DNA from: Microbacterium sp. Au-Mic1
GTDB taxonomy: Bacteria; Actinomycetota; Actinomycetes; Actinomycetales; Microbacteriaceae
NCBI RefSeq assembly: GCF_021341785.1
Contig: NZ_JAJTTF010000007.1
Location: forward strand, 1 to 64,000
Direction of reading: 5' to 3'
DNA: 64,000 nucleotides
A program made the position numbers and the translations under genes. Positions 12,584 to 20,906 of the stretch are shown piece after piece (position 1 is the stretch's first letter; each line of letters begins with the position of its first letter). Under the pieces are notes generated by a model. That model did no database searches, was not told the DNA's origin, and worked only from the letters and a program-made list of their open reading frames with translations.

Positions 12584-13597
12584 TTACCGTGACGCGGCGG
12601 ATTCGCGTCCGCACAGCACCGGCACGACCGGACCGAACGCCGGCGGGGTCTCTCCGCGCAGCTGTGCCAGCAGGATCCGCACCGCGCGTCGGCCCAGCTC
12701 GGCGAAGTCCTGGTGCACCGTCGTCAGCGGCGGGGCCACGTGCGCCGCCACAGGGATGTCGTCGAAGCCGACGACGCTCACATCGATCGGCACCCTCAGG
12801 CCCGCGTCGCGGAAGCCGTGCATGAGCCCGATCGCCATCAGATCGTTCGCGGCGAACACCGCCGTGAAATCGCGCCGGCGGGCGAGCTCCTGACCCGCGA
12901 AATACCCGAAGTCGGCGGTCCAGTCACCTCGGATCGGCGGGATCGTCGGCAGGTCCGCATCGCGCATCGCATCGAGGTACCCGCGCATGCGGGACTCTGC
13001 CTCGATCCAGTCCTGGGGTCCCGCGAGGTGCAGGATGTCGCTGTGCCCGAGCCGGATGAGGTACTCCGTGATCATGCGCGCGCCGGCGAGCTGATCCGCG
13101 GAATGACTGAAGCCGTCCGATCCCGACGCCGTCTGCAGACTGACGAACGGCACCGATACGGCCATCCCGCGGAGCACGTTGAAGACGCGCACCTGGGGGG
13201 CGAGCACGACGATGCCGTCGACGGCTTCCCGCACCAGCTGACGGACCGCGGCGCCGATCGCCTCGGGCGTGGTGTCGGGCAGGTTCAGCGTGCTGACCGA
13301 GTAGCGCTCGGCACGCGCCGCGTCCTCGATCGCCGCGATCGAGGATGTGGGCCCGAACTCGCCGGTGGTCGCCGAGAGGATCCCGAGCGTGTTCGAGCGG
13401 CTGGTGGCGAGCGCGCGTGCCGCGATGTTGGGCCGGTAGTCCAGCACGCGGATGGCGTCGAGCACCCGCTCCTTCGTCTCCGGGCGGATGCTGGGATGCT
13501 CGTTGAGCACGCGCGAGACGGTCTGATGCGAGACCCCGGCGAGCCGCGCGACGTCACGGATGCTGGGCATCCGGGCGCGCTCGGAGGAGGTCGACAT
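12584..13597 (-). CDS. LacI-family transcriptional repressor
   Basis: The 337-residue protein has the LacI helix-turn-helix at residues 11-32 (PSIRDVARLAGVSHQTVSRV) followed by the hinge helix NIAARALA and a periplasmic-binding-protein-like effector domain ending about residue 330 (VVGFDDIPVAAHVAPPLTTV). The ATG at 13597 has GAGGAGG six bases upstream; a second ATG at residue 10 is possible. It is transcribed toward the sugar transporter genes, and both its own promoter and theirs carry the same palindrome, so autorepression and control of the transporter are likely. The inducer should be the transported sugar or a derivative. Confidence 0.93.
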   Translation of the reverse strand: MSTSSERARMPSIRDVARLAGVSHQTVSRVLNEHPSIRPETKERVLDAIRVLDYRPNIAARALATSRSNTLGILSATTGEFGPTSSIAAIEDAARAERYSVSTLNLPDTTPEAIGAAVRQLVREAVDGIVVLAPQVRVFNVLRGMAVSVPFVSLQTASGSDGFSHSADQLAGARMITEYLIRLGHSDILHLAGPQDWIEAESRMRGYLDAMRDADLPTIPPIRGDWTADFGYFAGQELARRRDFTAVFAANDLMAIGLMHGFRDAGLRVPIDVSVVGFDDIPVAAHVAPPLTTVHQDFAELGRRAVRILLAQLRGETPPAFGPVVPVLCGRESAASR

Positions 13598-13611
13598 GCA
13601 GAGCCTCCTCG

Positions 13612-13627
13612 ATGTGCACGGTCACAT
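13612..13627 (-). promoter_or_regulatory. LacI-family operator in front of the repressor gene
   Basis: ATGTGCACGGTCACAT is a 16-bp palindrome with central CG, 14 bp upstream of the lacI-type ATG. A minus-strand CATAAT at 13643-13638 is the likely -10 box, so the site overlaps the transcription start, consistent with autorepression. Confidence 0.7.
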
Positions 13628-13695
13628 GGATGAGTCCATTATGGGGTCGGAGCGATCCGCGCGCATCCGCGTCGCCGCCGCGCCGCCCGTGACCT

Positions 13696-13770
13696 TCGTC
13701 GCGGCGCACCGGAACAGGCGGGATCTTCGTCCGCCCGCAACGGACATCCGGGTGCGGATGCTGGCACCGT
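13696..13770 (+). promoter_or_regulatory. Tandem-site promoter of the D-aminoacylase-like gene
   Basis: TCGTC-N5-GCAC at 13696-13709 is repeated as TCGTC-N5-GCAA at 13727-13740, 31 bp later. A -10-like CACCGT starts at 13765, 69 bp after the first repeat, and the GTG start follows six bases after it. The same layout recurs at 15312 and 20782. This copy has the weakest -10 box. Confidence 0.55.
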
Positions 13771-13776
13771 GGGGGC

Positions 13777-15264
13777 GTGGAAACTCTGCTGCGCGGCGGG
13801 CGCGTCATCGACCCGAGGACCGGTTCCGACACGATCTCCGATCTGCTGATCTCCGACGGCCGGATCGCCGCGATCGGATCCGGGATCGCCGCGCCGGAGG
13901 GGGCGACCGTGATCGATGCGGGGGGCCTCGTCGTCGGGCCGGGCTTCGTCGACCTGCACAGCCACGTGCACTCGATCGCCGGACATCGTCTGCAGGCTCT
14001 GGACGGCGTCACCACGGCGCTCGATCTGGAGGCCGGCCTCATGCCGGTGGCCGAGGCCATCGCGCGTGCCGGACGCGAGGGGCGTCCGCTCAACTACGGG
14101 TTCTCCGCCTCCTGGGCCCAGGCGCGGGCCTACGCGCACCTCGAACGCGTCCCGGTCCCCGACTTCACGGCGTCGATGGATCTCCTCGGCAACCCGGGAT
14201 GGCAGCGCTCGTCGAGCCCCGCGGAACGGCGCCGCTGGCTGGGGCTGCTGGAGGACGAGCTCGCCGCCGGGGCCCTCGGGATCGGCGTGCTGATGGGCTA
14301 CGCCCCGCGCTCCGACCCCGATGAGTACCTCCAGCTCGCCCGCCTCGCCGCCGCGGCCCACGCGCCGACCTTCACGCACGTGCGGGAGCTGATCGAAGCC
14401 GACCCGGCGACCCCGATCGACGGCTCGGAGGAGCTCGTGCGGGCGGCGGCGGAGACCGGGGCCGCGATGCACCACTGCCACGTGAACAGCACGTCGCTGC
14501 GCCACGTCGACCGCGTCCTCGGACTGTTGGACCGCAGTCGTGCGGCCGGATCCCGGGTCACCGTCGAGGCGTATCCCTACGGCGCGGGCAGCACCGCGAT
14601 CGGCGCGTTCTTCCTCGCGCCGGAGAAGCTCGCGGGCCTGGGCATCGACCCGACTGCACTCGTGCTCGTCGACACCGGGGAGCGCATCGCCGACGAGGCC
14701 CGGCTGCGCGAGGTGCGCGCCGCGGATCCCGGGGCCGCGTGCATCGTCACGTTCCTGGACGAGGCGGATCCCCTCGATCGCGCCCACCTGCACCGGGCGC
14801 TCGCCTACCCGGACGCGATCGTGGCGAGCGACGCCATGCCGATCTCGTGGCCGGGATCCGGCGGAGCGCCGACCGTCTACGAGCAGCGCCGCTGGCCGCT
14901 CCCCGAGGGCGGGCAGACGCACCCGCGCACGGCCGGGACCTTCGCGAAGTCGCTCCGCCTCATGGTCCGCGAATCCGGCTCCTGGAGCTGGACCGAGGCG
15001 TTCCGCCGCTGCTCCTACCTGCCCGCGCGCGTGCTGGACGAGGTCTCCCCCGCCATGCGCGCCAAGGGCCACCTCACGGTCGGCGCCGATGCGGACCTCG
15101 TCGTGCTCGACCCCACCACGATCACCGACCGTGCGACCTACGCCGACCCCACGCGCCCCTCCCGGGGCGTGCGGCACCTGTTCGTGCACGGCACCGAGGT
15201 CGTCCGCGCCGGGGACATCGTGGTCGACGCCCACCCGGGGCGCGCCGTGCGCGGCGCCGCATAG
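13777..15264 (+). CDS. Amidohydrolase, D-aminoacylase/N-acyl-D-amino acid deacylase-like
   Basis: This 495-residue metal-dependent amidohydrolase has the beta-sandwich N-terminus (LLRGGRVIDPRTGSDTISD), the HxH metal pair in VDLHSHVHS (about residues 61-67), later ligands in FTHVREL and HHCHVNSTS, and SDAMP near the end of the barrel. The C-terminus GHLTVGADADLVVLDP closes the sandwich domain. Among amidohydrolases it looks closest to N-acyl-D-amino acid deacylases and related dipeptidases; exact substrate is inferred. No signal peptide is visible. It starts with a GTG six bases behind a -10-like box and opens the D-amino acid locus, diverging from the LacI gene. Its promoter carries the same tandem sites as the next two transcription units. 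Confidence 0.8.
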   Translation: METLLRGGRVIDPRTGSDTISDLLISDGRIAAIGSGIAAPEGATVIDAGGLVVGPGFVDLHSHVHSIAGHRLQALDGVTTALDLEAGLMPVAEAIARAGREGRPLNYGFSASWAQARAYAHLERVPVPDFTASMDLLGNPGWQRSSSPAERRRWLGLLEDELAAGALGIGVLMGYAPRSDPDEYLQLARLAAAAHAPTFTHVRELIEADPATPIDGSEELVRAAAETGAAMHHCHVNSTSLRHVDRVLGLLDRSRAAGSRVTVEAYPYGAGSTAIGAFFLAPEKLAGLGIDPTALVLVDTGERIADEARLREVRAADPGAACIVTFLDEADPLDRAHLHRALAYPDAIVASDAMPISWPGSGGAPTVYEQRRWPLPEGGQTHPRTAGTFAKSLRLMVRESGSWSWTEAFRRCSYLPARVLDEVSPAMRAKGHLTVGADADLVVLDPTTITDRATYADPTRPSRGVRHLFVHGTEVVRAGDIVVDAHPGRAVRGAA

Positions 15265-15311
15265 TCGGCGACGCCCCTGTGCCCGGTCCACGGCCGCTGA
15301 CCGGCACAGCC

Positions 15312-15386
15312 TTGTCCGAAGGCACCAAGGTCTCCGGAAGCCTCGTCGGCACGCACCAACGGGACGCGGATCCGCGCGCATAGTCT
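15312..15386 (+). promoter_or_regulatory. Tandem-site promoter before the first S12 hydrolase
   Basis: TTGTC-N5-GCAC at 15312-15325 is repeated as TCGTC-N5-GCAC at 15343-15356. TAGTCT at 15381-15386 is the -10 box, 69 bp after the first repeat. No -35 box is visible, so an activator bound to the repeats is likely. The leader to the ATG at 15441 is about 48 bases. Confidence 0.65.
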
Positions 15387-15440
15387 CGGCCCCATCGCCG
15401 TCACCCTGACCGACGGCGCACTCGACGAAGAGGAGCGCAC

Positions 15441-16829
15441 ATGTCCGACCTGAACGAAATCGGCACCTGGGTGCGGGAGAACCTCCCTGCACTGATCGCC
15501 GATGCGCACGTCCCCGCCGCCTCCGTGGGAATCCTCGCCGGCGGCGAGGTCTTCACCGCCGCGGCCGGCATCCTGAACAAGAACACCGGGGTGGAGGCCG
15601 ACGAGGACTCGGTCTTCCAGATCGGCTCCATCACGAAGACCTGGACCGCGACGCTCATCATGCAGCTCGTGGACGAAGGGCTGCTCGATCTCGATGCCCC
15701 GGTGCGCGACACGGTCCCCGCCTTCGCGATCGGCGACGACGCCGCCGCCTCCGCGATCACCACCCGCCAGCTGCTCAGCCATGTCAGCGGCTTCGAGGGC
15801 GACCTCTTCAACGACACCGGCGTGGGCGACGACGCGGTCGAGAAGTACCTGGCGACCATCGCCGACGCCCCGCAGCTCTTCGCCCCCGGCGAGCGCTTCT
15901 CGTACAACAACGCGGCCTTCGTGGTGCTCGGCCGCATCGTCGAGGTGCTGCGCGGCCAGACCTACGACCAGGCGCTGCACGCGCACCTCGCGCGCCCCCT
16001 GGGTCTCACGCATGTCGCGACCGACGCCTCGCAGGCGATCATGTTCCGCGCCGCGCTCGGGCACATCCCTGCGGACGACGGCGACGAGCCCGTCGCCGCC
16101 CCCGTGTGGAGCCTGGTGCGCTCCAATGCTCCGGCCGGTTCGATGCTCGCGATGACCCCGCGGGATCTGCTGGGGTTCGCGGGCATGCACATGGCCGGAG
16201 GCGTCGCTCCCGACGGCACCAAGGTGCTCTCCGCGCAGAGCGTGGCCTCGATGCAGGAGCGACAGGTCGACCTCCCGAACCTCGGCGTGCTCGGCGACGC
16301 CTGGGGGCTGGGCTGGGAGATCTTCGACTGGACCGGCGGGCCGGTCTACGGTCACGACGGCGGCACGATCGGGCAGAACGCCTTCCTGCGCTTCGTGCCC
16401 TCCGCGGGCGTCGCTGTCGTGCTGCTCACGAACGGCGGCGACACGGTCGGCCTCTACTACGACCTGTTCTCGAAGATCCTCTCGGCCCTCGCCGGTGTCG
16501 ACATGGCTCCGCTCCCGGTGCTCCCCGACGCTCCTGTCGACGTCGATCTCGACCGCATCCTCGGCACCTACTCATCCTCGGTCTCCGACTCCACGGTGAG
16601 CGTCGACGACGAGGGCCGGATCTGGCTCACCCGCACGATGAAGGGGATCTTCGCCGAACTGGGACCGGCACCCGCTCCGGTCGAGCTCGTGGGCTGGTCC
16701 GGCGACAGCCTCCTCCCCCGGGAGAAGGACCATGGCATGCGGATGCCGCACGCCTTCGTCGGCGACGACGGCAGCGGCCGCGCCCTGTACCTGCACACCG
16801 GACGCGCGGACCGCCGGGTCGACGCATGA
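15441..16829 (+). CDS. S12-type serine hydrolase (class C beta-lactamase/D-aminopeptidase fold)
   Basis: The 462-residue enzyme has the catalytic SITK at residues 63-66, Tyr155 in SYNNA as the second motif and GHDGGTIGQ as the third (replacing KTG), the pattern of D-aminopeptidases and esterases of peptidase family S12 rather than true AmpC. About 100 extra residues after the catalytic domain end in a Leu-His-Thr-Gly-Arg-Ala stretch that recurs in the two other S12 proteins of this locus, so they probably share a C-terminal beta domain. There is no signal peptide, so it should act in the cytoplasm on imported compounds. It overlaps the next gene by four bases. Substrate is inferred from context to be D-amino acid peptides. 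Confidence 0.8.
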   Translation: MSDLNEIGTWVRENLPALIADAHVPAASVGILAGGEVFTAAAGILNKNTGVEADEDSVFQIGSITKTWTATLIMQLVDEGLLDLDAPVRDTVPAFAIGDDAAASAITTRQLLSHVSGFEGDLFNDTGVGDDAVEKYLATIADAPQLFAPGERFSYNNAAFVVLGRIVEVLRGQTYDQALHAHLARPLGLTHVATDASQAIMFRAALGHIPADDGDEPVAAPVWSLVRSNAPAGSMLAMTPRDLLGFAGMHMAGGVAPDGTKVLSAQSVASMQERQVDLPNLGVLGDAWGLGWEIFDWTGGPVYGHDGGTIGQNAFLRFVPSAGVAVVLLTNGGDTVGLYYDLFSKILSALAGVDMAPLPVLPDAPVDVDLDRILGTYSSSVSDSTVSVDDEGRIWLTRTMKGIFAELGPAPAPVELVGWSGDSLLPREKDHGMRMPHAFVGDDGSGRALYLHTGRADRRVDA

Positions 16830-17731
16830 GCGCCCTCACCGCCACAGCGACCTCGATCGCGGAGGTCTTCGCGGACGCCGACGCGGAGGGCTTCCTGCAC
16901 GCACGCGCGATCGGCACGGAGTCCGGGCCGGAGGTGGACTCCGGCGCCGACGAGCCCGTCGTGCTCGCCTCGGTCTTCAAGATCCTGGTGCTCACCGCCT
17001 ACGTCCGCGCCGTCGCCGCGGGCACCTTGGATCCGACCGAGAGGACGACCGTCACCGCGCGGTACCGCATCGGCGGCATCGGCACGGCCGGATTCTCCGA
17101 CGACGTGGAGGCGAGCTGGCGCGACCTCGCCCAGAACATGATGACGATGAGCGACAACGCCGCCACCGACGTCCTGTACCACCGCCTGGGCGGCGAGGCC
17201 GTCGATCGCGTGATCGCCGACCTCGGCCTGCGGAGCACTCGGCTCATCGGATGCTGCGAGGACCTTTTCGCGTCCGTGGTGGCCGACCTCGGCGGTTCCG
17301 CCGACGACGATCTGGAGGAGCTGCTGGCCGGCACGGATCCCGAGCGGCTGCTCCGGATCTCTGCTCTCGATCCCGCACGCACCTCGGCGTCCACGCCCCG
17401 CGACGTCACGACGCTGCTGAACGCCCTGTGGACCGACACCGCGGCGCCCGCCGAGGCCTGCGCACAGGCCAGGGCGATCATGGCGCAGCAGATCTGGCCG
17501 CACCGCCTGACCTCCGGGTTCCCGAACGGGGTGACCCTCGCGGCGAAGACCGGGACGCTGCCGGGCTGGCGCAACGAGGCCGGTGTGGTCACGTATCCGG
17601 ACGGCCGTGCGTACGCCGTCGCCGTCTTCACCCGCGCGCACACGCTCGACGAACGGCTTCCGCGTGTCGACGCCGCGATCGGCCGCGCCGGATTCGCGGC
17701 CGTCGAGCAGCTGCGCTCCGAGCGCTCCTGA
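16826..17731 (+). CDS. Class A beta-lactamase-fold serine hydrolase without signal peptide
   Basis: The 301-residue protein keeps the three class A motifs: SVFK at residues 49-52, SDN at 109-111 and KTG at 241-243. A class A Glu166 equivalent is not obvious in the region 35-60 residues after SDN, and no export signal is present, so it is unlikely to be a resistance beta-lactamase. A peptidase or amidase role on imported D-residue peptides is more plausible. The ATG overlaps the upstream TGA (ATGA), showing translational coupling with the S12 hydrolase. A strong terminator follows one base after its stop. Confidence 0.75.
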   Translation: MSALTATATSIAEVFADADAEGFLHARAIGTESGPEVDSGADEPVVLASVFKILVLTAYVRAVAAGTLDPTERTTVTARYRIGGIGTAGFSDDVEASWRDLAQNMMTMSDNAATDVLYHRLGGEAVDRVIADLGLRSTRLIGCCEDLFASVVADLGGSADDDLEELLAGTDPERLLRISALDPARTSASTPRDVTTLLNALWTDTAAPAEACAQARAIMAQQIWPHRLTSGFPNGVTLAAKTGTLPGWRNEAGVVTYPDGRAYAVAVFTRAHTLDERLPRVDAAIGRAGFAAVEQLRSERS

Positions 17732-17766
17732 GGTCCGGGCCGACCCGTCCAGGGTCGGCCCGGACC
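17732..17766 (+). terminator. Terminator after the class A-fold hydrolase gene
   Basis: A perfect 15-bp stem (17732-17746 with 17752-17766) closes on a five-base loop, starting right after the TGA. It separates the two-gene hydrolase unit from the peptide-binding protein gene. No U-rich tail is present. Confidence 0.8.
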
Positions 17767-17847
17767 CTCCTCACCTCGATCCCTCTCCCCTTTCTGCGCC
17801 ATTCCCCATCCCATCCCGCACCACCCGAACACTGCTGGAGGCTTCTG

Positions 17848-19428
17848 ATGCGACACCGCACCCCGCTCATCGCGATCCTCGGCGCGACCGCCCTCGTCCT
17901 GACGTCCTGCGCCGGAGGCGGCGCAGCCGGAGCCGGCAAGGACGCCGCGCTCGCGACCGGGAAGACGTTCACGCAGGCCATCGCGACCGACCCCGGTTCA
18001 CTCGATCCGTTCATCACGGCGATGTCCGTCGCGCGAGGGATCGACCGGTTCCTGTACTCGCGCCTCGTCGAGATCAAGGACGACGGCAGCATCACATCCG
18101 GCCTCGCGGAGAAGTGGAGCGGCGACACCACGACCGCGACCTTCACGCTGCGCGACAAGCTCACCTGCGACGACGGCACGCCGCTCACGGCGACCGACGT
18201 GGCCGCCAACATCAGCCATGTCGCGGATCCCGCCACCGCCTCTCCCCTCATGGGGCTCCAGGTGCAACCGGGCACGACCGCGGTCGGCGACGACGCCACG
18301 CGGACCGTGACGGTCACGAGCGGCCGCCCCGATTCCTTCCTCCTTCAGAACGTCGGCAGCATCTCGATCGTGTGCGGCACCGTGCTCAAAGACCCCAAGG
18401 CCCTCGCCGCCGGCAAGGGCGCGACGGGCATGTTCACGATGACCGAGATCACGCCGAACAGCCAGTACACCCTGACGCGCCGGAAGGACTTCACCTGGGG
18501 ACCCGGCGACTGGGATCCGACGCAGAAGGGACTGCCGGACAAGGCCGTCTTCCGGATCATCCCGAACGAGACCACGGCGGCCAACCTCGTGATGTCCGGC
18601 GAGGTCAACGCCGCCGGCGTGCTCGGGCCGGATCAGCAACGGCTCCAGAACGCCAAGCTCTTCAACACGCAGATCCTCGCCCCGGCCGGCCAGCTGATCT
18701 ACAACCAGGCGAGCGGCAGGGCCACTTCGGATCCCGCTGTGCGCAAGGCGCTCACCCAGGCGGTGGATCTGACACAGGCCCGTCAGGTGTTCGCGGGCGA
18801 GGAGCCGACCGGCTTCGTCACGGTCGCCCCCAACCCGTGCCGTGCGGACACCGTCAAGGGCAACATCCCCGGTTTCGATGCGAAGGCGGCCGGCGCCGCC
18901 CTCGACGCTGCGGGCTGGAAGCTCGGATCCGACGGAATCAGGGCCAAGGATGGCAAGCCGCTCACGCTCAAGATGATCTACGCCTCGGTTCTCGGCGACA
19001 CCGGCACGGCGGCCGTCGAGCTGCTGCAGTCGATGTGGAAGAAGATCGGGGTGGACGTGACCGTGAAGTCCCTCGACGGCCCTTCGCTCAGCGAGACGCT
19101 GCTGTCGACCGGGGACTGGGACATCTCAGGAGCGGGGGTCACGGTGGGTCTGCCCAGCTCACTGGTGCCGTTCTTCTCCGGACCGACGCCGCCGAACGGC
19201 TCGAACTTCGCCGCGGTGGACGACCCGGCCTACGTCGCCGCGGTGACCGCTGCATCCGCCAAGGCGGGCACCGAAGGATGCGATGACTGGGCCGCCGCGG
19301 AGAAGTCGCTGCTCACGACGTCGTCCGTCGTGCTCTATGCGACCATCGCGCGGCACACCTTCGCCAACAAAGCCACCTTCAGCGAGGACGACGGCATCGC
19401 TCCGACCTCGATCCGCATGTACGAGTGA
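17848..19428 (+). CDS. Peptide ABC transporter substrate-binding lipoprotein (SBP_bac_5)
   Basis: This 526-residue protein starts at an ATG with GGAGG six bases upstream and has a lipoprotein signal ending in LTSC (Cys at residue 21). The mature part shows family 5 features: FTQAIATDPGSLDPF near the N-terminus, YTLTRRKDFTWGPG, and alternating alpha/beta segments to the end. It should catch peptides outside the membrane for the permease genes at 20907 and 21905. A serine hydrolase gene separates it from those genes. I see no obvious promoter between the upstream hairpin and this gene. Confidence 0.9.
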   Translation: MRHRTPLIAILGATALVLTSCAGGGAAGAGKDAALATGKTFTQAIATDPGSLDPFITAMSVARGIDRFLYSRLVEIKDDGSITSGLAEKWSGDTTTATFTLRDKLTCDDGTPLTATDVAANISHVADPATASPLMGLQVQPGTTAVGDDATRTVTVTSGRPDSFLLQNVGSISIVCGTVLKDPKALAAGKGATGMFTMTEITPNSQYTLTRRKDFTWGPGDWDPTQKGLPDKAVFRIIPNETTAANLVMSGEVNAAGVLGPDQQRLQNAKLFNTQILAPAGQLIYNQASGRATSDPAVRKALTQAVDLTQARQVFAGEEPTGFVTVAPNPCRADTVKGNIPGFDAKAAGAALDAAGWKLGSDGIRAKDGKPLTLKMIYASVLGDTGTAAVELLQSMWKKIGVDVTVKSLDGPSLSETLLSTGDWDISGAGVTVGLPSSLVPFFSGPTPPNGSNFAAVDDPAYVAAVTAASAKAGTEGCDDWAAAEKSLLTTSSVVLYATIARHTFANKATFSEDDGIAPTSIRMYE

Positions 19429-19439
19429 GGGGGAGCACC

Positions 19440-20756
19440 ATGCTCGACGACCTTCAGGAGCTGCTGGACGACGGCGCCCGCGAGACGAAGGTGCCCGGCA
19501 TCGCGGTCGGCATCGTCGACGGCGGCGCGGAGCACGTGCTCACGACGGGCGTCGCCTCGACCGCGACCGGGGCGCCCGTGACAGCGGACACCCTGTTCGC
19601 GATCGGATCCACCTCGAAGACCGTGACCGCCACGGCCGCGATGCGCCTCATCGAACAGGGCGCCTTCGACCTGGACACCCGGGTCGCCGACCTCCTGCCC
19701 GATCTCCGGCTGGCCGACGCGGACGCCCTCGACCAGCTCCGAGTGCGGCATCTGCTCACGCACTCCGGCGGCTTCCTCGGCGACATCGACGATGACGCCG
19801 AGGACTGGGGGCCGGATGCGCTGCAGAAGAGCATCGCCGGCTTCGGCGAGCTCCCGCAGCTCTTCCCGCCCGGGGCGATCGCGTCGTACAGCAACAGCGG
19901 TCTGCGCCTGCTCGGCCATCTCTGCGCCGTCGTGGCCGGGCGCGGGTTCGAGGAGCTGATCGCCGAGTCGGTCCTCGGGCCGCTCGGCATGACGGACAGC
20001 GTGTACTTCCCCTGGGAAGCGATCACCCGGCCGGTCGTGACAGGCCACGTCGTCGTCGACGGCGTCGCCCGGCCGGCTCCGGTGTGGGGCCTCACCCGCG
20101 ATCTGGCGCCCGAGGGCGGCCTGCTCTCCTCGGTCCGCGACCAGCTGCGGTATGCCCGGTTCCACCTGCGCGGCGAGGCGGAGGGAACCGCCCCGATCGG
20201 CGACGAGACGCGACGGACGATGCAGCGCGCGCACATCGAGGTGGGTCCGCCGCTGGACGGCATCGGCCTGCCCTGGCTGCTCACGCACGTCGGCGACGCA
20301 CGCGTGGTACGGCACGGCGGGAACATCAGCAATCTGCAGCTCAGCGAGATGGTGCTGCTGCCGGACGACGACCTGGCCGTCACCGTCCTGACGAACGGTG
20401 CGAGCGGGCTCGGTCCGCAGATCGTGTCCTGGTGCCTGGAGAACCTGCGCGGGATCCGTCCTGCGCCGGTGGACGACGTGCCGACCCACCCGTCGCCCGA
20501 CGATGTCCTCGGACGCTACGACGTCAACCTCTGGCAGAACGTGGTGACGCGCGAGCACGACGAGATCGTGATCACGCCCGAGCTGCGCCAGGACCTCATC
20601 GACCTGGGACTCCCGTCGCTGCCGACCGTCCGCGCCACCCTCGGCGCGGACCTGCTGCTGCGCGACCACGACGGGCGCGCGGTGGGCCGGTTCCTCACCG
20701 CCGCGGACGGCACGGAGTTCCTGCACATGGGGCTGCGTGCGGCCCCGCGGATCTGA
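19440..20756 (+). CDS. S12-type serine hydrolase (D-aminopeptidase/beta-lactamase fold)
   Basis: A second family member of 438 residues. The catalytic STSK is at 57-60 and Tyr150 lies in SYSNSG. The product ends in FLHMGLRAAPRI, which resembles the ends of the S12 proteins encoded at 15441 and 24911. I use the ATG at 19440 with GGGGGAG upstream, 11 bp after the SBP stop; a GTG at 19425 overlaps that stop. No signal peptide is present, so it should work on imported substrates. Its place between the SBP and the permease genes ties it to the transporter. Confidence 0.8.
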   Translation: MLDDLQELLDDGARETKVPGIAVGIVDGGAEHVLTTGVASTATGAPVTADTLFAIGSTSKTVTATAAMRLIEQGAFDLDTRVADLLPDLRLADADALDQLRVRHLLTHSGGFLGDIDDDAEDWGPDALQKSIAGFGELPQLFPPGAIASYSNSGLRLLGHLCAVVAGRGFEELIAESVLGPLGMTDSVYFPWEAITRPVVTGHVVVDGVARPAPVWGLTRDLAPEGGLLSSVRDQLRYARFHLRGEAEGTAPIGDETRRTMQRAHIEVGPPLDGIGLPWLLTHVGDARVVRHGGNISNLQLSEMVLLPDDDLAVTVLTNGASGLGPQIVSWCLENLRGIRPAPVDDVPTHPSPDDVLGRYDVNLWQNVVTREHDEIVITPELRQDLIDLGLPSLPTVRATLGADLLLRDHDGRAVGRFLTAADGTEFLHMGLRAAPRI

Positions 20757-20781
20757 TCCGTCGGCCGATGGGCGGGCGACG

Positions 20782-20856
20782 TTGTCACGACGCACAACTT
20801 CGCCCGTCCATCTCGTGGCCGCCGACAATCCGGCTCCGCACCGCGGTCAATAGCCT
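20782..20856 (+). promoter_or_regulatory. Tandem-site promoter of the peptide importer operon
   Basis: TTGTC-N5-GCAC at 20782-20795 is followed 31 bp later by the poorer copy TCGTG-N5-CGAC at 20813-20826. TAGCCT at 20851-20856 is the -10 box, again 69 bp after the first repeat. The -10 context ATAGYCTCGGYCCCA is shared with the promoter at 15381. It should drive the genes from 20907 to 31342. Confidence 0.65.
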
Positions 20857-20906
20857 CGGTCCCACCGGACCCGCCTCGTCTTTTCCGCACCCGTGAGGAC
20901 CCAGCC

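Noticed and set aside
16826-17731. A resistance beta-lactamase
   Set aside because: There is no export signal, no clear Glu166 equivalent, and the context is peptide metabolism.
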